Assembly (NCBI RefSeq): GCF_000739555.1
Contig: NZ_BBJN01000011.1
Span: forward strand, 1 to 64,000
Origin: Halolamina rubra
GTDB lineage: Archaea; Halobacteriota; Halobacteria; Halobacteriales; Haloferacaceae
Direction of reading: 5' to 3'
Length of the DNA stretch: 64,000 bases
The notes under the pieces were generated by a model. It ran no database searches, had not been told where the DNA came from, and was given only the letters and a program-made list of their open reading frames with translations. The first letter of the stretch is position 1. Each line of letters begins with the position of its first letter. Position numbers and translations under genes: made by a program. This document shows positions 24,629 through 33,975 of the stretch, in pieces.

Positions 24629-25774
24629 ATGGCAGATAGGTCCGGGTCCGACGAGGTCCCCCACCCGGAGGCGCTCGACGCGTGGTTCCACCTGACGGCG
24701 GTCCGGCGCGACGGCGAGATGATCCGGTACCACGGCGAGTCGCTGGTCCCGCGATCCCGGCTCGCCGAGGAGCTCCGCCCCGCCTTCGAGGCCGCGGGGT
24801 ACGACCTCCGGTTTTCGGTCGACGACGCGGGCAACGACGTGCTGATCGCCCGCCCCTTCGGCGCGACCACCGCGTCCGAGACGAACCCCACCACCAACAT
24901 CGCGCTGCTGTTCGCGACGATCGTGTCGACGATGTTCGTGGGGGCGACCGTCTGGTACTACATCCCGCTCTCGGCGATCGCCGACAACCCGCTGCGGGTG
25001 CTGGAGGCGTGGCCGTTCACCGCCGCGGTGCTCGGCGTGCTGCTGACCCACGAGATGGGCCACTACGTCGCCGGGCGCTGGCACGGCGTCGACGTGAGCC
25101 TCCCGTACGTGATCCCGTTCTACATCCCGTTCGGCACCATGGGCGCGGTGATCCGGATGCGCAGCCGAATCCCCGACCGCGACGCGCTGCTGGACATCGG
25201 CGCCGCCGGCCCGCTCGCGGGGCTGGTCGCGACGATCGTCGTCACCGCCGTCGGCGTCTCGCTGGACCCGATGTCGGTCCCAGAGCGCGTGCTGGCGGGG
25301 AGCAGCGAGGCGATCGTCTTCCACAACCCGCCGCTGCTGACCCTGATCGCCGACGCGCTGGGCCAGCCGACGAACTACGGCGACCCCACGAAGGCGGTCC
25401 ACCCCGTCGTGATGGGCGGCTGGATCGGGATGTTCTTCACCGTGTTGAACCTGCTCCCGGTCGGCCAGCTCGACGGCGGCCACATCACGCGGGCGCTGCT
25501 GGGCCGCCGCCAGGAGACCGTCGCGGCGCTGGTTCCCGGCGCGCTGTTCGCGCTCGCGGGCTACCTCTGGTACGTCGAGGATATGGGGATGCAGAACTCG
25601 GTCGGCCTCTGGATCCTCTGGGGGTTCATCACGCTGCTCGTCTCCTTCGGCGGCTCCGCCGACCCCGTCGACGAGACGCCACTGGGCTGGAAGCGCACCC
25701 TCGTGGCCGCGCTGACGTTCGGGCTCGGCGCGCTCTGTTTCCTCCCGGTGCCGATCGAGATCGCGACCGTCTGA
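24629..25774 (+). CDS. Site-2 protease, M50 family (no PDZ)
   Basis: A 381-residue intramembrane zinc protease. The active site LLTHEMGHYVAGRWHGVD (HExxH) is at about residue 140; NLLPVGQLDGGHITRALLG at about 280 supplies the third ligand. Six to seven hydrophobic helices surround these. There is no PDZ domain, unlike the protease at 18779. The soluble N-terminal 85 residues are of the haloarchaeal type. The ATG at 24629 is preferred over 24602 because CCTTATGCG is at about -27. Confidence 0.9.
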   Translation: MADRSGSDEVPHPEALDAWFHLTAVRRDGEMIRYHGESLVPRSRLAEELRPAFEAAGYDLRFSVDDAGNDVLIARPFGATTASETNPTTNIALLFATIVSTMFVGATVWYYIPLSAIADNPLRVLEAWPFTAAVLGVLLTHEMGHYVAGRWHGVDVSLPYVIPFYIPFGTMGAVIRMRSRIPDRDALLDIGAAGPLAGLVATIVVTAVGVSLDPMSVPERVLAGSSEAIVFHNPPLLTLIADALGQPTNYGDPTKAVHPVVMGGWIGMFFTVLNLLPVGQLDGGHITRALLGRRQETVAALVPGALFALAGYLWYVEDMGMQNSVGLWILWGFITLLVSFGGSADPVDETPLGWKRTLVAALTFGLGALCFLPVPIEIATV

Positions 25775-25802
25775 ACCGGGCGCAGTCGGTCGGTTCCGAC
25801 AC

Positions 25803-26684
25803 TCAGTTCTCGCCGTGTGTGTAGCCACGGTCCGGGAGCGCATCGCCGTCCGCGAGCACCCCACTTTCGGTCACCTCGCCGATCACGGTCGCGTCGGTGC
25901 CGGTCGCCTCGACGGCCGCGACCGCGGCCGCCGGTTCGGGCGTCGTGAACACGAGTTCGAAGTCCTCGCCGACGTGGGCCGCACACTCCCGGCGGTCGGC
26001 CTCGCTCTCGGCGACGGCGTCGACGGCCGGGTGGACCGGGAGGCGGTCCCACTCGATCGCGAACCCGCAGTCGCTGGCGTCGGCCAGCTGGTGGAGCGAG
26101 CGCGCGAGCCCGTCGCTGGAGTCCATCATCGCGCTCGCGTGGCCCCGGAGCGCGCGCCCGGCGGCGACGCGGGGGGTGAAGCGGAACAGCTCGTTTCCGG
26201 CGTCGGTGTCGCCCGCGGCGAAGCGCCGGAGCGCGGCCGCGGTCCGGCCGAGCTCGCCCGTCACGCAGACCGCGTCGCCGGGGGCGGCACCGTCCCGGTA
26301 GATCGGCTCCTCGACGCGCCCGACGGCGGTCGTGGCGGTGGCGAACTCCGAGTGCTGGTCCAGGTCGCCGCCGACGTACTCGGCGTCGACGCGCTCGCAG
26401 ACCTCGCTCGCGCCCCGGACGAACGCCGAGAGTTCGGCCTCGTCGAACGCGGGGGCGGCGTACACCGCGACCGCGCAGGTCGCGTCGGCGCCCATCGCCG
26501 CGAGATCCGAGAGCGAGGCGCCGACCGCGCGCCAGCCGGCGGTTCCGCGGGTGGTTCCCGCGGGGAAGTCGGAGCGCTCGTGAAGCATGTCGGTCGTGAT
26601 CGCGAGCTCGTCGACGACGGCGGCGTCGTCGCCGGCGCCGGGGAGGGCGGTCGACAGCATCGCCAGCGCGCTTCGCTCGTCCAT
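25803..26684 (-). CDS. thiL: Thiamine-monophosphate kinase
   Basis: Phosphorylates thiamine monophosphate to the active diphosphate with ATP. It has the AIR-synthase/ThiL fold: PGAGDDAAVV with metal-binding Asp, TDMLHERSDFPAGTT, VGASLSDLAAMGA, VGGDLDQHSEF and the C-terminal MMDSSDGLARSLHQLA. At 293 residues the length is normal. CCTTTATCGG at about -27 suggests a leaderless mRNA. It is divergent from the flippase-like gene. Confidence 0.93.
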   Translation of the reverse strand: MDERSALAMLSTALPGAGDDAAVVDELAITTDMLHERSDFPAGTTRGTAGWRAVGASLSDLAAMGADATCAVAVYAAPAFDEAELSAFVRGASEVCERVDAEYVGGDLDQHSEFATATTAVGRVEEPIYRDGAAPGDAVCVTGELGRTAAALRRFAAGDTDAGNELFRFTPRVAAGRALRGHASAMMDSSDGLARSLHQLADASDCGFAIEWDRLPVHPAVDAVAESEADRRECAAHVGEDFELVFTTPEPAAAVAAVEATGTDATVIGEVTESGVLADGDALPDRGYTHGEN

Positions 26685-26773
26685 ACGGTCGGCTGGTCGT
26701 GAGCGCCGATAAAGGGCCGGCGTCGACGGCCGTCATCGGAGGCTTGAAACGCGCGCCGGGAGTTCTCGGAGCC

Positions 26774-27769
26774 ATGGAAACCGACCAGCTCAAGACGACC
26801 CTGGTTGGCTTCGTCGCGGCGATCGCCGTGCTCGCGGCACTGCTGTATCTCGTCGGCGTCGGCGACCTGCTCCGCTACCTCGGCGACGCCGACGCCTCCA
26901 CCGTGGGGCTGGTCGTCGTCGTCACCGTGGGCTGGCTGTTCGCGTGGGGGATGGCGCTGCACACCGTGCTCGACGTGCTCGGGACGGCGGTGTCGCCGCT
27001 CAAAACGTTCCTCGTGTTCGCGGGCGCGACGTTCAACAACAACGTCACCCCGTTCGGCCAGGCCGGGGGCGAGCCCGTCACCGCGCTGCTGATCTCGGAG
27101 GTGACCGACACGGAGTACGGCACCGGGCTGGCCGCCATCGCGAGCGTCGACACGCTCAACTTCGTCCCCTCGATCACGCTGGCGCTGCTGGGGATGGGCT
27201 ACTTCGCGACCGAGACGACGTTCAACACGCGGCTGGAGTCGGCGGCGGTCGTCGTCGTCGGCCTCACCGTCGGCGTCGTCGCCGCCCTCGCGTTCGCGTG
27301 GCGGAACCACGAGCGCGTCCAGGCGGCGGTCGTCGGCGTCGCCGCCCGCCTCTCGCGGGTCGCCGGCGAGTACGTCCCGCGCGTGACCGACCCGGGGCGT
27401 GCGGCGATCGAGCGCCGCGTCGGCCACTTCTTCGAGGCGATCGAGCGGGTCGCGACCAGCCCGCGTGGGCTCACGCTCGCGCTGGGGTTCTCCGCGCTGG
27501 GCTGGTTCCTCCAGATGTCGGGGCTCTGGTTGGCGTTCCAGGCCATCGGCGTCCCGGTGAGCCTGCCGGTGGTGATGTTCGTCGTCCCCATCGGCGCCAT
27601 CGCGGGGATGACGCCGCTGCCCGGGGGCGCCGGGGGGATCGAGGCGGTGCTCGTCTTCCTGCTCGTCGCGGCGCCGCTGCCGGCGGTGACCGAGTCGGTC
27701 GCGCTCGCGGCGGTGGTGATCTACCGCGGCGCGGTGTTCTGGGTGCGATCGCGATCGGCGGCGTGGTGA
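26774..27769 (+). CDS. Lysylphosphatidylglycerol synthase TM-region/flippase-like protein (UPF0104)
   Basis: A 331-residue membrane protein with about eight helices and the UPF0104/LPG_synthase_TM pattern: LVTVGWLFAWGMALHTVL-like helices, NNNVTPFGQAGGEPVTALLI and IAGMTPLPGGAGGIEAVL near the C-terminus, both diagnostic. Members are seen as lipid or glycolipid flippases or the membrane part of MprF; there is no catalytic aminoacyl domain here. Start ATG 26774 gives METDQLKTTLVGFVAAIAVL, a natural first helix. Substrate unknown. Confidence 0.87.
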   Translation: METDQLKTTLVGFVAAIAVLAALLYLVGVGDLLRYLGDADASTVGLVVVVTVGWLFAWGMALHTVLDVLGTAVSPLKTFLVFAGATFNNNVTPFGQAGGEPVTALLISEVTDTEYGTGLAAIASVDTLNFVPSITLALLGMGYFATETTFNTRLESAAVVVVGLTVGVVAALAFAWRNHERVQAAVVGVAARLSRVAGEYVPRVTDPGRAAIERRVGHFFEAIERVATSPRGLTLALGFSALGWFLQMSGLWLAFQAIGVPVSLPVVMFVVPIGAIAGMTPLPGGAGGIEAVLVFLLVAAPLPAVTESVALAAVVIYRGAVFWVRSRSAAW

Positions 27770-27835
27770 TGGGGACCGTCGGGGCGGGCGCCCGTGCCGG
27801 CGCCTGACACCCGGCGTGGACACCGATACGATGGG

Positions 27836-27842
27836 TTTATCC
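27836..27842 (+). promoter_or_regulatory. TATA box of rps19e
   Basis: TTTATCC is centred 27 bp before the ATG at 27866, the leaderless spacing. It probably drives rps19e and the PDCD5 and PP-loop genes that follow. Confidence 0.55.
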
Positions 27843-27865
27843 GGAACAGGGAAGAAATCCTCCCT

Positions 27866-28321
27866 ATGGCAACCCTCTACGACGTTCCGGCAGAGGACCT
27901 CCTCGAGGCCCTCGCCGAGGAGCTCGACGGCCGCATCGAGGAGCCCGACTGGGTGGAGTTCACCAAGACCAGCGTCGACCGCGAACTCCCGCCCCAGCAG
28001 GAGGACTTCTGGCAGGTCCGCGCCGCCAGCCTCCTGCGGAAGGTGGCGATCCGCGGCCCCGTCGGCGTCGAGCGACTCGCGACGGAGTACGGCGGCTCGA
28101 AGTCCGGCACGACGCGCTACCGCGTCTCCGGCAACGAACACACCGGCGGCTCGCGCAAGATCATCCGGACCGCGCTCCAGCAGCTCGAGGACGAGGGCCT
28201 CGTGGAGACGGCCAAGGGTGAGGGTCGACGCGTGACCGACGAGGGGCAGAGCCTCCTCGACACCGTCGCGAGCGAGACGCTCGAGGACCTCGACCGGCCG
28301 GAGCTCCAGAAGTACGCCTGA
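27866..28321 (+). CDS. rps19e: Ribosomal protein S19e
   Basis: A 151-residue ribosomal protein of the small subunit, needed in eukaryotes for 18S rRNA maturation. The motif run is typical: TLYDVPAEDLLEALAEEL, PDWVEFTKTSVDRELPP, DFWQVRAASLLRKVAIRGPVGV, YGGSKSGTTRYRVSGNEHTGGS and KIIRTALQQLEDEGLVE. It leads the archaeal S19e-PDCD5 pair. The start ATG follows a TATA box at -27. Confidence 0.96.
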   Translation: MATLYDVPAEDLLEALAEELDGRIEEPDWVEFTKTSVDRELPPQQEDFWQVRAASLLRKVAIRGPVGVERLATEYGGSKSGTTRYRVSGNEHTGGSRKIIRTALQQLEDEGLVETAKGEGRRVTDEGQSLLDTVASETLEDLDRPELQKYA

Positions 28322-28364
28322 GGACGCCGCAACCGTTTTGCGCGGAGAGCAGTAACACACACGT

Positions 28365-28715
28365 ATGAGTGGCAACCCCGACGAGGACCGGCTCGAAGAG
28401 CTTCGACAGGAGCGACTCGAGGAGCTGCAGGACCAGGCTGGGGGCGAGGAGGCCCAGCAGGCAGCGAAGGAACAGCAGGAGCGGGCCCAGGCCCAACAGG
28501 ACGCGCTGCTGAAGCAGCATCTCACCGACGACGCGCGACAGCGGCTCAACGCCGTCGAGATGAGCAAGCCCGAGTTCGCCCAGAAAGTCAAACAGCAGGT
28601 GACCGCGCTGGCCCAGAGCGGCCGGATCCAGGGCCAGATCGACGAGGAGAAGATGAAGCAGATCCTCCGCGAGATGAAGCCCGAAGAGAAGAGCTTCGAC
28701 ATCCGCCGGCGCTGA
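28365..28715 (+). CDS. PDCD5/TFAR19-family DNA-binding protein
   Basis: A 116-residue helical protein homologous to human PDCD5. The N-terminal coiled region ([21 protein letters not shown]) is followed by the core three-helix bundle: [20 protein letters not shown] and [21 protein letters not shown], then KQILREM and the C-terminal KSFDIRRR. Archaeal members bind DNA non-specifically; the cellular role is open. It lies next to rps19e as usual in archaea and its stop shares one base with the following ATG. Confidence 0.94.
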   Translation: MSGNPDEDRLEELRQERLEELQDQAGGEEAQQAAKEQQERAQAQQDALLKQHLTDDARQRLNAVEMSKPEFAQKVKQQVTALAQSGRIQGQIDEEKMKQILREMKPEEKSFDIRRR

Positions 28716-29305
28716 TGGAGCTGGCGCTTCTCTACAGCGGCGGGAAGGACTCCTCGCTCGCGGCGCTGACGCTCGATCGCTTCTACGACGTGACGCTCGT
28801 GACCGCCCACTTCGGCGTCTCCGACGAGTTCGAGAACGCCCGGGGCGCCGCCGACGCGCTGGGGTTCCCGTTCGACACGGTCGAGCTCGACCGCGAGGTC
28901 GCCGAGGAGGCCGTCGACCGCATGCTCGAGGACGGCTACCCCCGCAACGGGATCCAGCGCGTCCACGAGCACGCGCTCGAAGTCGTCGCCGAGCGCGACG
29001 TGGTCGCCGTCGCCGACGGCACCCGCCGGGACGACCGCGTGCCGACGGTCTCCCGGGCCACCGCCCAGAGCCTCGAGGACCGCCACGGGATCGACTACCT
29101 CTCGCCGCTCGCGGGGTTCGGCCGCGGCGCCGTCGACCGGCTGGTCGAGCAGGAGCTCGACGTGGAGACCGGGCCGAGCGAGGAGATCGCCCGCGCCGAC
29201 TACGAGGGCGAGCTCCGGGAACTCATCCGCGAGCGCGGCGGCGAGGAGGCCGTCGCGACCGTGTTCCCCGAACACGACCAGACGATCGTCCGCGGGCTGG
29301 CCTAA
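28715..29305 (+). CDS. PP-loop ATP pyrophosphatase (adenine nucleotide alpha hydrolase-like)
   Basis: A 196-residue protein opening with [20 protein letters not shown], the PP-loop SGGxDS motif of ATP pyrophosphatases, then VTLVTAHFGVSDEFENARGA and VADGTRRDDRVPTVSRATAQ. These enzymes adenylate a substrate before amidation or thiolation; candidates include a diphthamide or tRNA-modification step, but the substrate is not known. The rps19e-PDCD5-PP-loop operon is conserved in haloarchaea. It starts within the PDCD5 stop codon. Confidence 0.85.
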   Translation: MELALLYSGGKDSSLAALTLDRFYDVTLVTAHFGVSDEFENARGAADALGFPFDTVELDREVAEEAVDRMLEDGYPRNGIQRVHEHALEVVAERDVVAVADGTRRDDRVPTVSRATAQSLEDRHGIDYLSPLAGFGRGAVDRLVEQELDVETGPSEEIARADYEGELRELIRERGGEEAVATVFPEHDQTIVRGLA

Positions 29306-29342
29306 CACAGGATTCAAGCGCGGGCGCCCGGAACGCTGGGGC

Positions 29343-30653
29343 ATGTACGACCGGCTGAAGGGGTTCAAGGATTTCTACCCCGACGAGATGGCCGCCCGGC
29401 GGGCGGTGATCGACACGACCGAGGGGGTGGCCCGCCGCTACGGGTTCCGGGAGATCGCCACGCCCGCGCTGGAGGACGTCCAGATGTACGTCGACAAGTC
29501 CGGCGAGGGGATCGTCGACGAGCTGTACAACTTCACCGACAAGGGCGGGCGGGAGGTGTCGCTCACCCCCGAACTGACGCCGACGGTCGCGCGGATGGTC
29601 GTCGCCAAACAGCAGGCGCTCTCGAAGCCGATCAAGTGGTTCTCGACGCGGCCGTTCTGGCGCTACGAGCAGGTCCAGCAGGGCCGGTTCCGCGAGTTCT
29701 ACCAGACGAACGTCGACATCTTCGGCTCCGAGGCGCCCGAGGCCGACGCCGAGATCCTCGCCTTCGCGGGCGACATGCTGACCGAACTCGGCCTCCCCGC
29801 CTCGGAGTTCGAGTTCCGGGTCTCCCACCGGGACATCCTCGGCGAACTCCTGCGCTCGTTCGACGAGGACGTCGACGTGCAGGACGCGATCCGGGCGGTC
29901 GACAAGAGCGAGAAGGTCGACCGCGCGGAGTACCTCGGGCTGCTCGCCGACGCCGGGCTCTCGATCGAGGACGCCGAGGCGTTCGACGACCTGCTCGCGG
30001 CCGGGAACGAGGACCTCGACGCGCTACTGGCCGAGGTCGACCGCCCGAAACTCACCGACGCGGTCGAGAACCTGCAGGCGGTGCTGGCGGCGACCGAGGA
30101 CTTCGGCGTCCGCGACCACTGTGCGGTCTCCCTCCGGACGGCCCGCGGGCTCGACTACTACACCGGCGTCGTGTTCGAGTGTTTCGACACCCAGGATCGG
30201 GTCTCCCGGGCGATCTTCGGCGGCGGCCGCTACGACGACCTGATCGAGTCCTTCGGCGGCCAGCCCACCCCGGCCGTCGGCGTCGCCCCGGGCGTGATGA
30301 ACTCGACGCTGCCGCTGCTGCTGCAGGAGGCCGGCGTGTTCCCCGCGGAGGAGCTCTCGACGGACTACTACGTGCTCACGGTCGGCGACACTCGCTCGGT
30401 GGCGTCCCGGATCGCCCGCGAGCTCCGGGCGGCGGGGAACGTCGTCGAGACCGACGTCTCCGACCGGAGCTTCGGCGCCCAGATGGGGTACGCCGACTCG
30501 ATCAACGCCGAGACGGTCGTGATCGTCGGCGAGCAGGACCTCGCGAACGACGAGGTGACGATCAAGGAGATGGAGAGCGGCGACCAGACGACCGCGCCCG
30601 TCGACGAGTTCCCGGGCGATCGCGAACAGCCGCGCTACGAGGACTTCGCGTAG
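29343..30653 (+). CDS. hisS: Histidyl-tRNA synthetase
   Basis: Class II synthetase charging tRNA-His, 436 residues. Motif 1 surrounds the N-terminal RLKGFKDFYPDEMAARR, motif 2 is KWFSTRPFWRYEQVQQGRFREFYQ, the His-specific motif is RTARGLDYYTGVVFE and motif 3 is AIFGGGRYDDLIESFGG. The C-terminal anticodon-binding domain runs from about 335. It follows the PP-loop gene by 37 bp and ends before a perfect hairpin. Confidence 0.96.
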   Translation: MYDRLKGFKDFYPDEMAARRAVIDTTEGVARRYGFREIATPALEDVQMYVDKSGEGIVDELYNFTDKGGREVSLTPELTPTVARMVVAKQQALSKPIKWFSTRPFWRYEQVQQGRFREFYQTNVDIFGSEAPEADAEILAFAGDMLTELGLPASEFEFRVSHRDILGELLRSFDEDVDVQDAIRAVDKSEKVDRAEYLGLLADAGLSIEDAEAFDDLLAAGNEDLDALLAEVDRPKLTDAVENLQAVLAATEDFGVRDHCAVSLRTARGLDYYTGVVFECFDTQDRVSRAIFGGGRYDDLIESFGGQPTPAVGVAPGVMNSTLPLLLQEAGVFPAEELSTDYYVLTVGDTRSVASRIARELRAAGNVVETDVSDRSFGAQMGYADSINAETVVIVGEQDLANDEVTIKEMESGDQTTAPVDEFPGDREQPRYEDFA

Positions 30654-30659
30654 GCGCCG

Positions 30660-30677
30660 CTGTTCGTCGGCGAACAG
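30660..30677 (+). terminator. Hairpin after hisS
   Basis: CTGTTCG and CGAACAG are exact reverse complements around a TCGG tetraloop, starting 7 bp after the hisS stop. This suits a 3'-end stabilising or terminating structure. Confidence 0.45.
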
Positions 30678-30820
30678 GTGACGGATCGCTCCACGCGGGG
30701 GTCGTCACGCTTCCGCCTCGTACCCCGCGCGGTTGTGGTCAGCGCACGCGGGGGCTGGTCACGTCATCCTACTTGAACTCGGCCCCCAGAGTTATGCCTC
30801 GGCCAGATCCATCTCCGGGT

Positions 30821-31027
30821 ATGTCCATCACACTGCCTGCGCTGTCGCTGGCGCTACTCCAACTCCCGATCCCGGAGGACCCGATCGGACAGGCACTGGT
30901 GCTGCTGCTCGTCGTCGCCGTCGTCATCGTCGTCGGTCGGGTGGTCCTCAGTATCGCCTGGAAGCTCGTACTGATCGCGTCGGTGATTCTCGGCGCGCTC
31001 TGGATCGTGACGACGTTCCTGGGCTGA
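30821..31027 (+). CDS. Small two-helix membrane protein
   Basis: A 68-residue protein with two hydrophobic segments (about 21-42, GQALVLLLVVAVVIVVGRVVL, and 47-66, LVLIASVILGALWIVTTFL), of no known family. The ATG at 30821 is preferred over an in-frame ATG at 30794 because GAGTTATGCC lies at about -27 to the former. It stands between hisS and trpG, converging with trpG 11 bp away. Function unknown. Confidence 0.65.
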   Translation: MSITLPALSLALLQLPIPEDPIGQALVLLLVVAVVIVVGRVVLSIAWKLVLIASVILGALWIVTTFLG

Positions 31028-31038
31028 CCCCGTCGTCG

Positions 31039-31677
31039 TCACTCCAGCGCGCCGTCGAGGAAGTTCCGGATCACGTCGTGGCCGACGGCCGTGAGCACCG
31101 ACTCGGGGTGGAACTGCACGCACTCGATCGGGTGCTCGCGGTGGCGGACGCCCATCACCAGTTCTTCGCTGTCGCCGTTCTCGGGGCCGTCGACGGTCGT
31201 CGCGGTGATCTCGAACGCGTCGGGCACCGCGGTCGCGACGAGGGAGTGGTAGCGCCCGGCCTGGAACCCCTGTTCGAGCCCGCGGTAGACGCCCTCGCCG
31301 TCGTGCTCGACGGGGAACGCCTTCCCGTGGATCGGTCGCGGCGCGTGGCCGACCTCGCCGCCGTACTCGTACACCGCGGCTTCGAGGCCGAGACAGACGC
31401 CGAGCGTGGGGGTCTCGGGGCTGACCTCCCGGAGCACGTCCATCGTCAGCCCCACGTCGCGCTCGTTCTTCGGGTGGCCCGGACCGGGGCTGATGACGAC
31501 GGCGTCGGGGTCGACCTCCCGCACGTCCTCGAGCGAGGCCGTGTTCCGGAGGACTTCGACCTCGGCGTCGGGCGCGCCCTCGCCGACGTACTCCACGAGG
31601 TTGTACGTGAACGAGTCGAAGTTGTCGACGAACAGCACCGTCGGCGCGTCGCCGTCGTCGGCGCTCGGGGTGCTCAT
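31039..31677 (-). CDS. trpG: Anthranilate synthase component II (glutamine amidotransferase)
   Basis: Glutaminase subunit that feeds ammonia to TrpE for anthranilate formation in tryptophan synthesis. Class I amidotransferase motifs: DNFDSFTYNLVEYVG, VISPGPGHPKNE, LGVCLGLEAAVYEYG with the nucleophilic Cys, and the catalytic HPIECVQFHPESVLT His-x-Glu. 212 residues. ATGA overlap with trpE; last gene of trpDFEG. Confidence 0.95.
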   Translation of the reverse strand: MSTPSADDGDAPTVLFVDNFDSFTYNLVEYVGEGAPDAEVEVLRNTASLEDVREVDPDAVVISPGPGHPKNERDVGLTMDVLREVSPETPTLGVCLGLEAAVYEYGGEVGHAPRPIHGKAFPVEHDGEGVYRGLEQGFQAGRYHSLVATAVPDAFEITATTVDGPENGDSEELVMGVRHREHPIECVQFHPESVLTAVGHDVIRNFLDGALE

Positions 31678-33325
31678 TCGGCACCCCCTTCGATCCGCTC
31701 CAGCGCGTCCAGCACGCCGCGGACCTTCTGTTCGGTCTCCGCGTACTCGCTGGCCGGATCGCTGTCGGCGACGACGCCCGCGCCGGCGCGCACTCGCACC
31801 GCGTCCGGCTCGTCGCCGTCGCCGTGTTCCACAGTCGCCGTCCGGATCACGATCGCCGTGTCGGCGTCGCCGGTCCAGGAGAAGTAGCCGACGCCGCCGC
31901 CGTACACCCCGCGGGGGTTCACCTCCAGCTCGTCGAGCAGCTCCATCGCCCGGACCTTCGGCGCGCCCGTGAGCGTCCCGGCGGGGAACGCGGCTCTGGT
32001 GGCGTCGAACCCGTCGAACCCCGGCGCGAGCCGCCCGGTGACGGTCGACTCGATGTGCTGGACGTGGCTGTACTTGAGCACGTTCATGAACTCCTCGACG
32101 CGCACGCTGCCCTGCCGAGAGACCTGCCGCACGTCGTTTCTCGCGAGGTCGACCAGCATCGTGTGCTCGGCGCGCTCCTTGTCGTCGGCGAGCAGCTCGC
32201 CCGCGAGCCGGCGGTCCTCGACGGGGCTGGCGCCGCGGGCGCAGGTGCCCGCGATGGGGTTCGACACGACACGCTCGCCCGTGACGGAGACCAGCGTCTC
32301 CGGGCTGGCGCCGACGACCGAGCGGTCGCCGAAGGAGAGCAGGTACATGTACGGCGAGGGGTTCACCTCCCGCAGCGACTCGTAGAGCCCGAGCGCGTCC
32401 AGCTCCCCGGTGATCTCGTGGCTGCGGGAGACCACCCCCTGGTACACGTCGCCGTCGAGGACGTGCTCCTGCATCTCGGCGACCGCCCGCTCGTACTCCT
32501 CGCGGGGGCCCGAGTCGGTCGAGTCGCGCTCGAACCCGCCGGTTTCGGGGGCCGTCGTGGCCGCGAGGTCGCCCGCGACGGACTCGGCCTCCGCGACCAG
32601 CCGGTCGTAGACGGCGCCGGCGTCGTCGTCGTCGCCGACGATCGGCGTGAACACCAGCTCCACGGTCCCCTCGCGGTCGTCGAACGCGAGCGTCCGGGTC
32701 GTCAGGACGAACTGGGCGTCCGGCACGACGGGGTCGGGGCGCTCGACGCCCACCTCCGCAGGTGGAGGTCGTAGACGGCGTCGTAGGCCAGGAAGCCCAC
32801 CAGCCCCCCGTCCAGTCGCTGGCGGTCGCTCGCGCCGAAGCCGACGCGCTCCACGTCCGGGAGCGCGAGCCGCAGGCGGTCGAGCGTGTCGGGGCCGTCG
32901 CCGGTCGCCTCTGGGCCGTCGCCGCAGGCCCCCACCTCGTCGCCCGCCGCGGCGTCGAGCCCCTCGAGGAAGCGCGCCGCGGGGCCGAACCCCTCGACTT
33001 CCGTTCGGTCCGGGTAGACCGAGACCAGCGCCTCGGGGTCGTAGCCGACGAAGGAGAAGCGCGCGTGGCGGTCGGCCTCGCCGTCGCCGGCGGCCGGGTC
33101 GCTGTGCCCGTCGGCGGGGGCGAACGCGCCCGCGGGATCGCTGGAGGCCACTTTTTCGGCGCTCTCGAGCAGGAACGTGTGGTCGCTGCGGTCGGAGAGC
33201 GCCGCGTAGGCCGACAGCGGCTCGGTGGCCACGTCCAGCGTCGCGGTGAGTCGGGCGACTGCGGGCCCGTCGGCGCCGGCGAGCAGCGCCGCGAACTCCT
33301 CGCGGGAGCGGTCGAACGCCGGCAT
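31674..33325 (-). pseudogene. trpE: Anthranilate synthase component I, apparent 1-nt frameshift
   Basis: Makes anthranilate from chorismate with TrpG. The N-terminal frame (from the ATG at 33325, MPAFDRSREEFAALLAG) reads correctly through VGFLAYDAVYDLHLR; the homologous continuation EVGVERPDPVVPDAQFV lies in another frame, so one base is missing near 32756-32759. The rest is intact, with NPIAGTCARG, DLARNDVRQV, FPAGTLTGAPKVRAM and GVYGGGVGYFSW. The site is a local inverted repeat (CCACCT-CCGC-AGGTGG), a context prone to sequencing error. Operon partners are intact and both gene junctions are ATGA overlaps, so a recent or artefactual lesion is likely. Confidence 0.9.
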
Positions 33326-33975
33326 CAGGCGGTCCCCGTCGGTCGGGTGGCCTCGCGGACGAACGCGGCCAGCGCGTCGTGGTCCTTCCGCCCCGGTTCG
33401 TCGTCGCGCTCGACGCCGCTCGCCACGTCGACGGCGAAGGGGTCGACGGTCTCGACAGCCGCGCCGACGTTCTCGGGTGTGAGCCCGCCAGCGAGCACCA
33501 GCGGCGTCGAGAGCGCCTCGCGAAGCTCGCGGGTCGCGGCCCAGTCGTGGGTCTCACCCGTGCCGCCCGCGCCCTCGTCGGTCAGCGAGTCCACGAGCAG
33601 CGCGTCGGCGACGCCGTCGAGGTCGCGGGCGCGGTCGGGGTCGTCGGCGCCGAGGGCGACGATCACGTCGACGCCCGCGCGGTCGCGGATCGCGCGGACC
33701 TCGTCGGGGCCGAACTCGCCGTGGATCTGGAGCGCGTCGGGGTCGACGCGGTCGGCAACGTCGACGGCCGCGTCGACGCTATCGGGGATCGTGACGGCGA
33801 CGGTGGTGACCAACGGCGGGACCGACGCGGCGAGGTCGGCCGCGCGTTCGGGAGCCACCTCGCGGGGGGTGTCCACGTCCACGTCGGTGATGAACCCCAG
33901 CGCGTCGGCGCCGGCGTCGACCGCCGCGCGAACGTCCGTTTCGGTCCCCAGACCACAGAGCTTCGTCCGCGCCAT
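33325..33975 (-). CDS. trpF: Phosphoribosylanthranilate isomerase
   Basis: TIM-barrel enzyme of tryptophan synthesis that converts phosphoribosyl-anthranilate to the ribulose form. Motifs: KLCGLGTETDVRAAVDAGADALGF with the catalytic Cys, LQIHGEFGPDEVRAIRD, LVDSLTDEGAGGTGETHDW and PLVLAGGLTPENVGAAVE, DVASGVE. 216 residues. ATGA overlaps join it to trpD upstream and trpE downstream. Confidence 0.95.
   Translation of the reverse strand: MARTKLCGLGTETDVRAAVDAGADALGFITDVDVDTPREVAPERAADLAASVPPLVTTVAVTIPDSVDAAVDVADRVDPDALQIHGEFGPDEVRAIRDRAGVDVIVALGADDPDRARDLDGVADALLVDSLTDEGAGGTGETHDWAATRELREALSTPLVLAGGLTPENVGAAVETVDPFAVDVASGVERDDEPGRKDHDALAAFVREATRPTGTA

Noticed and set aside
26261-29368. A 1035-residue minus-strand open frame over thiL, flippase-like, rps19e and PP-loop genes.
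   Set aside because: It is a shadow of high-GC genes on the other strand, with arginine-rich low-complexity translation and no domain.
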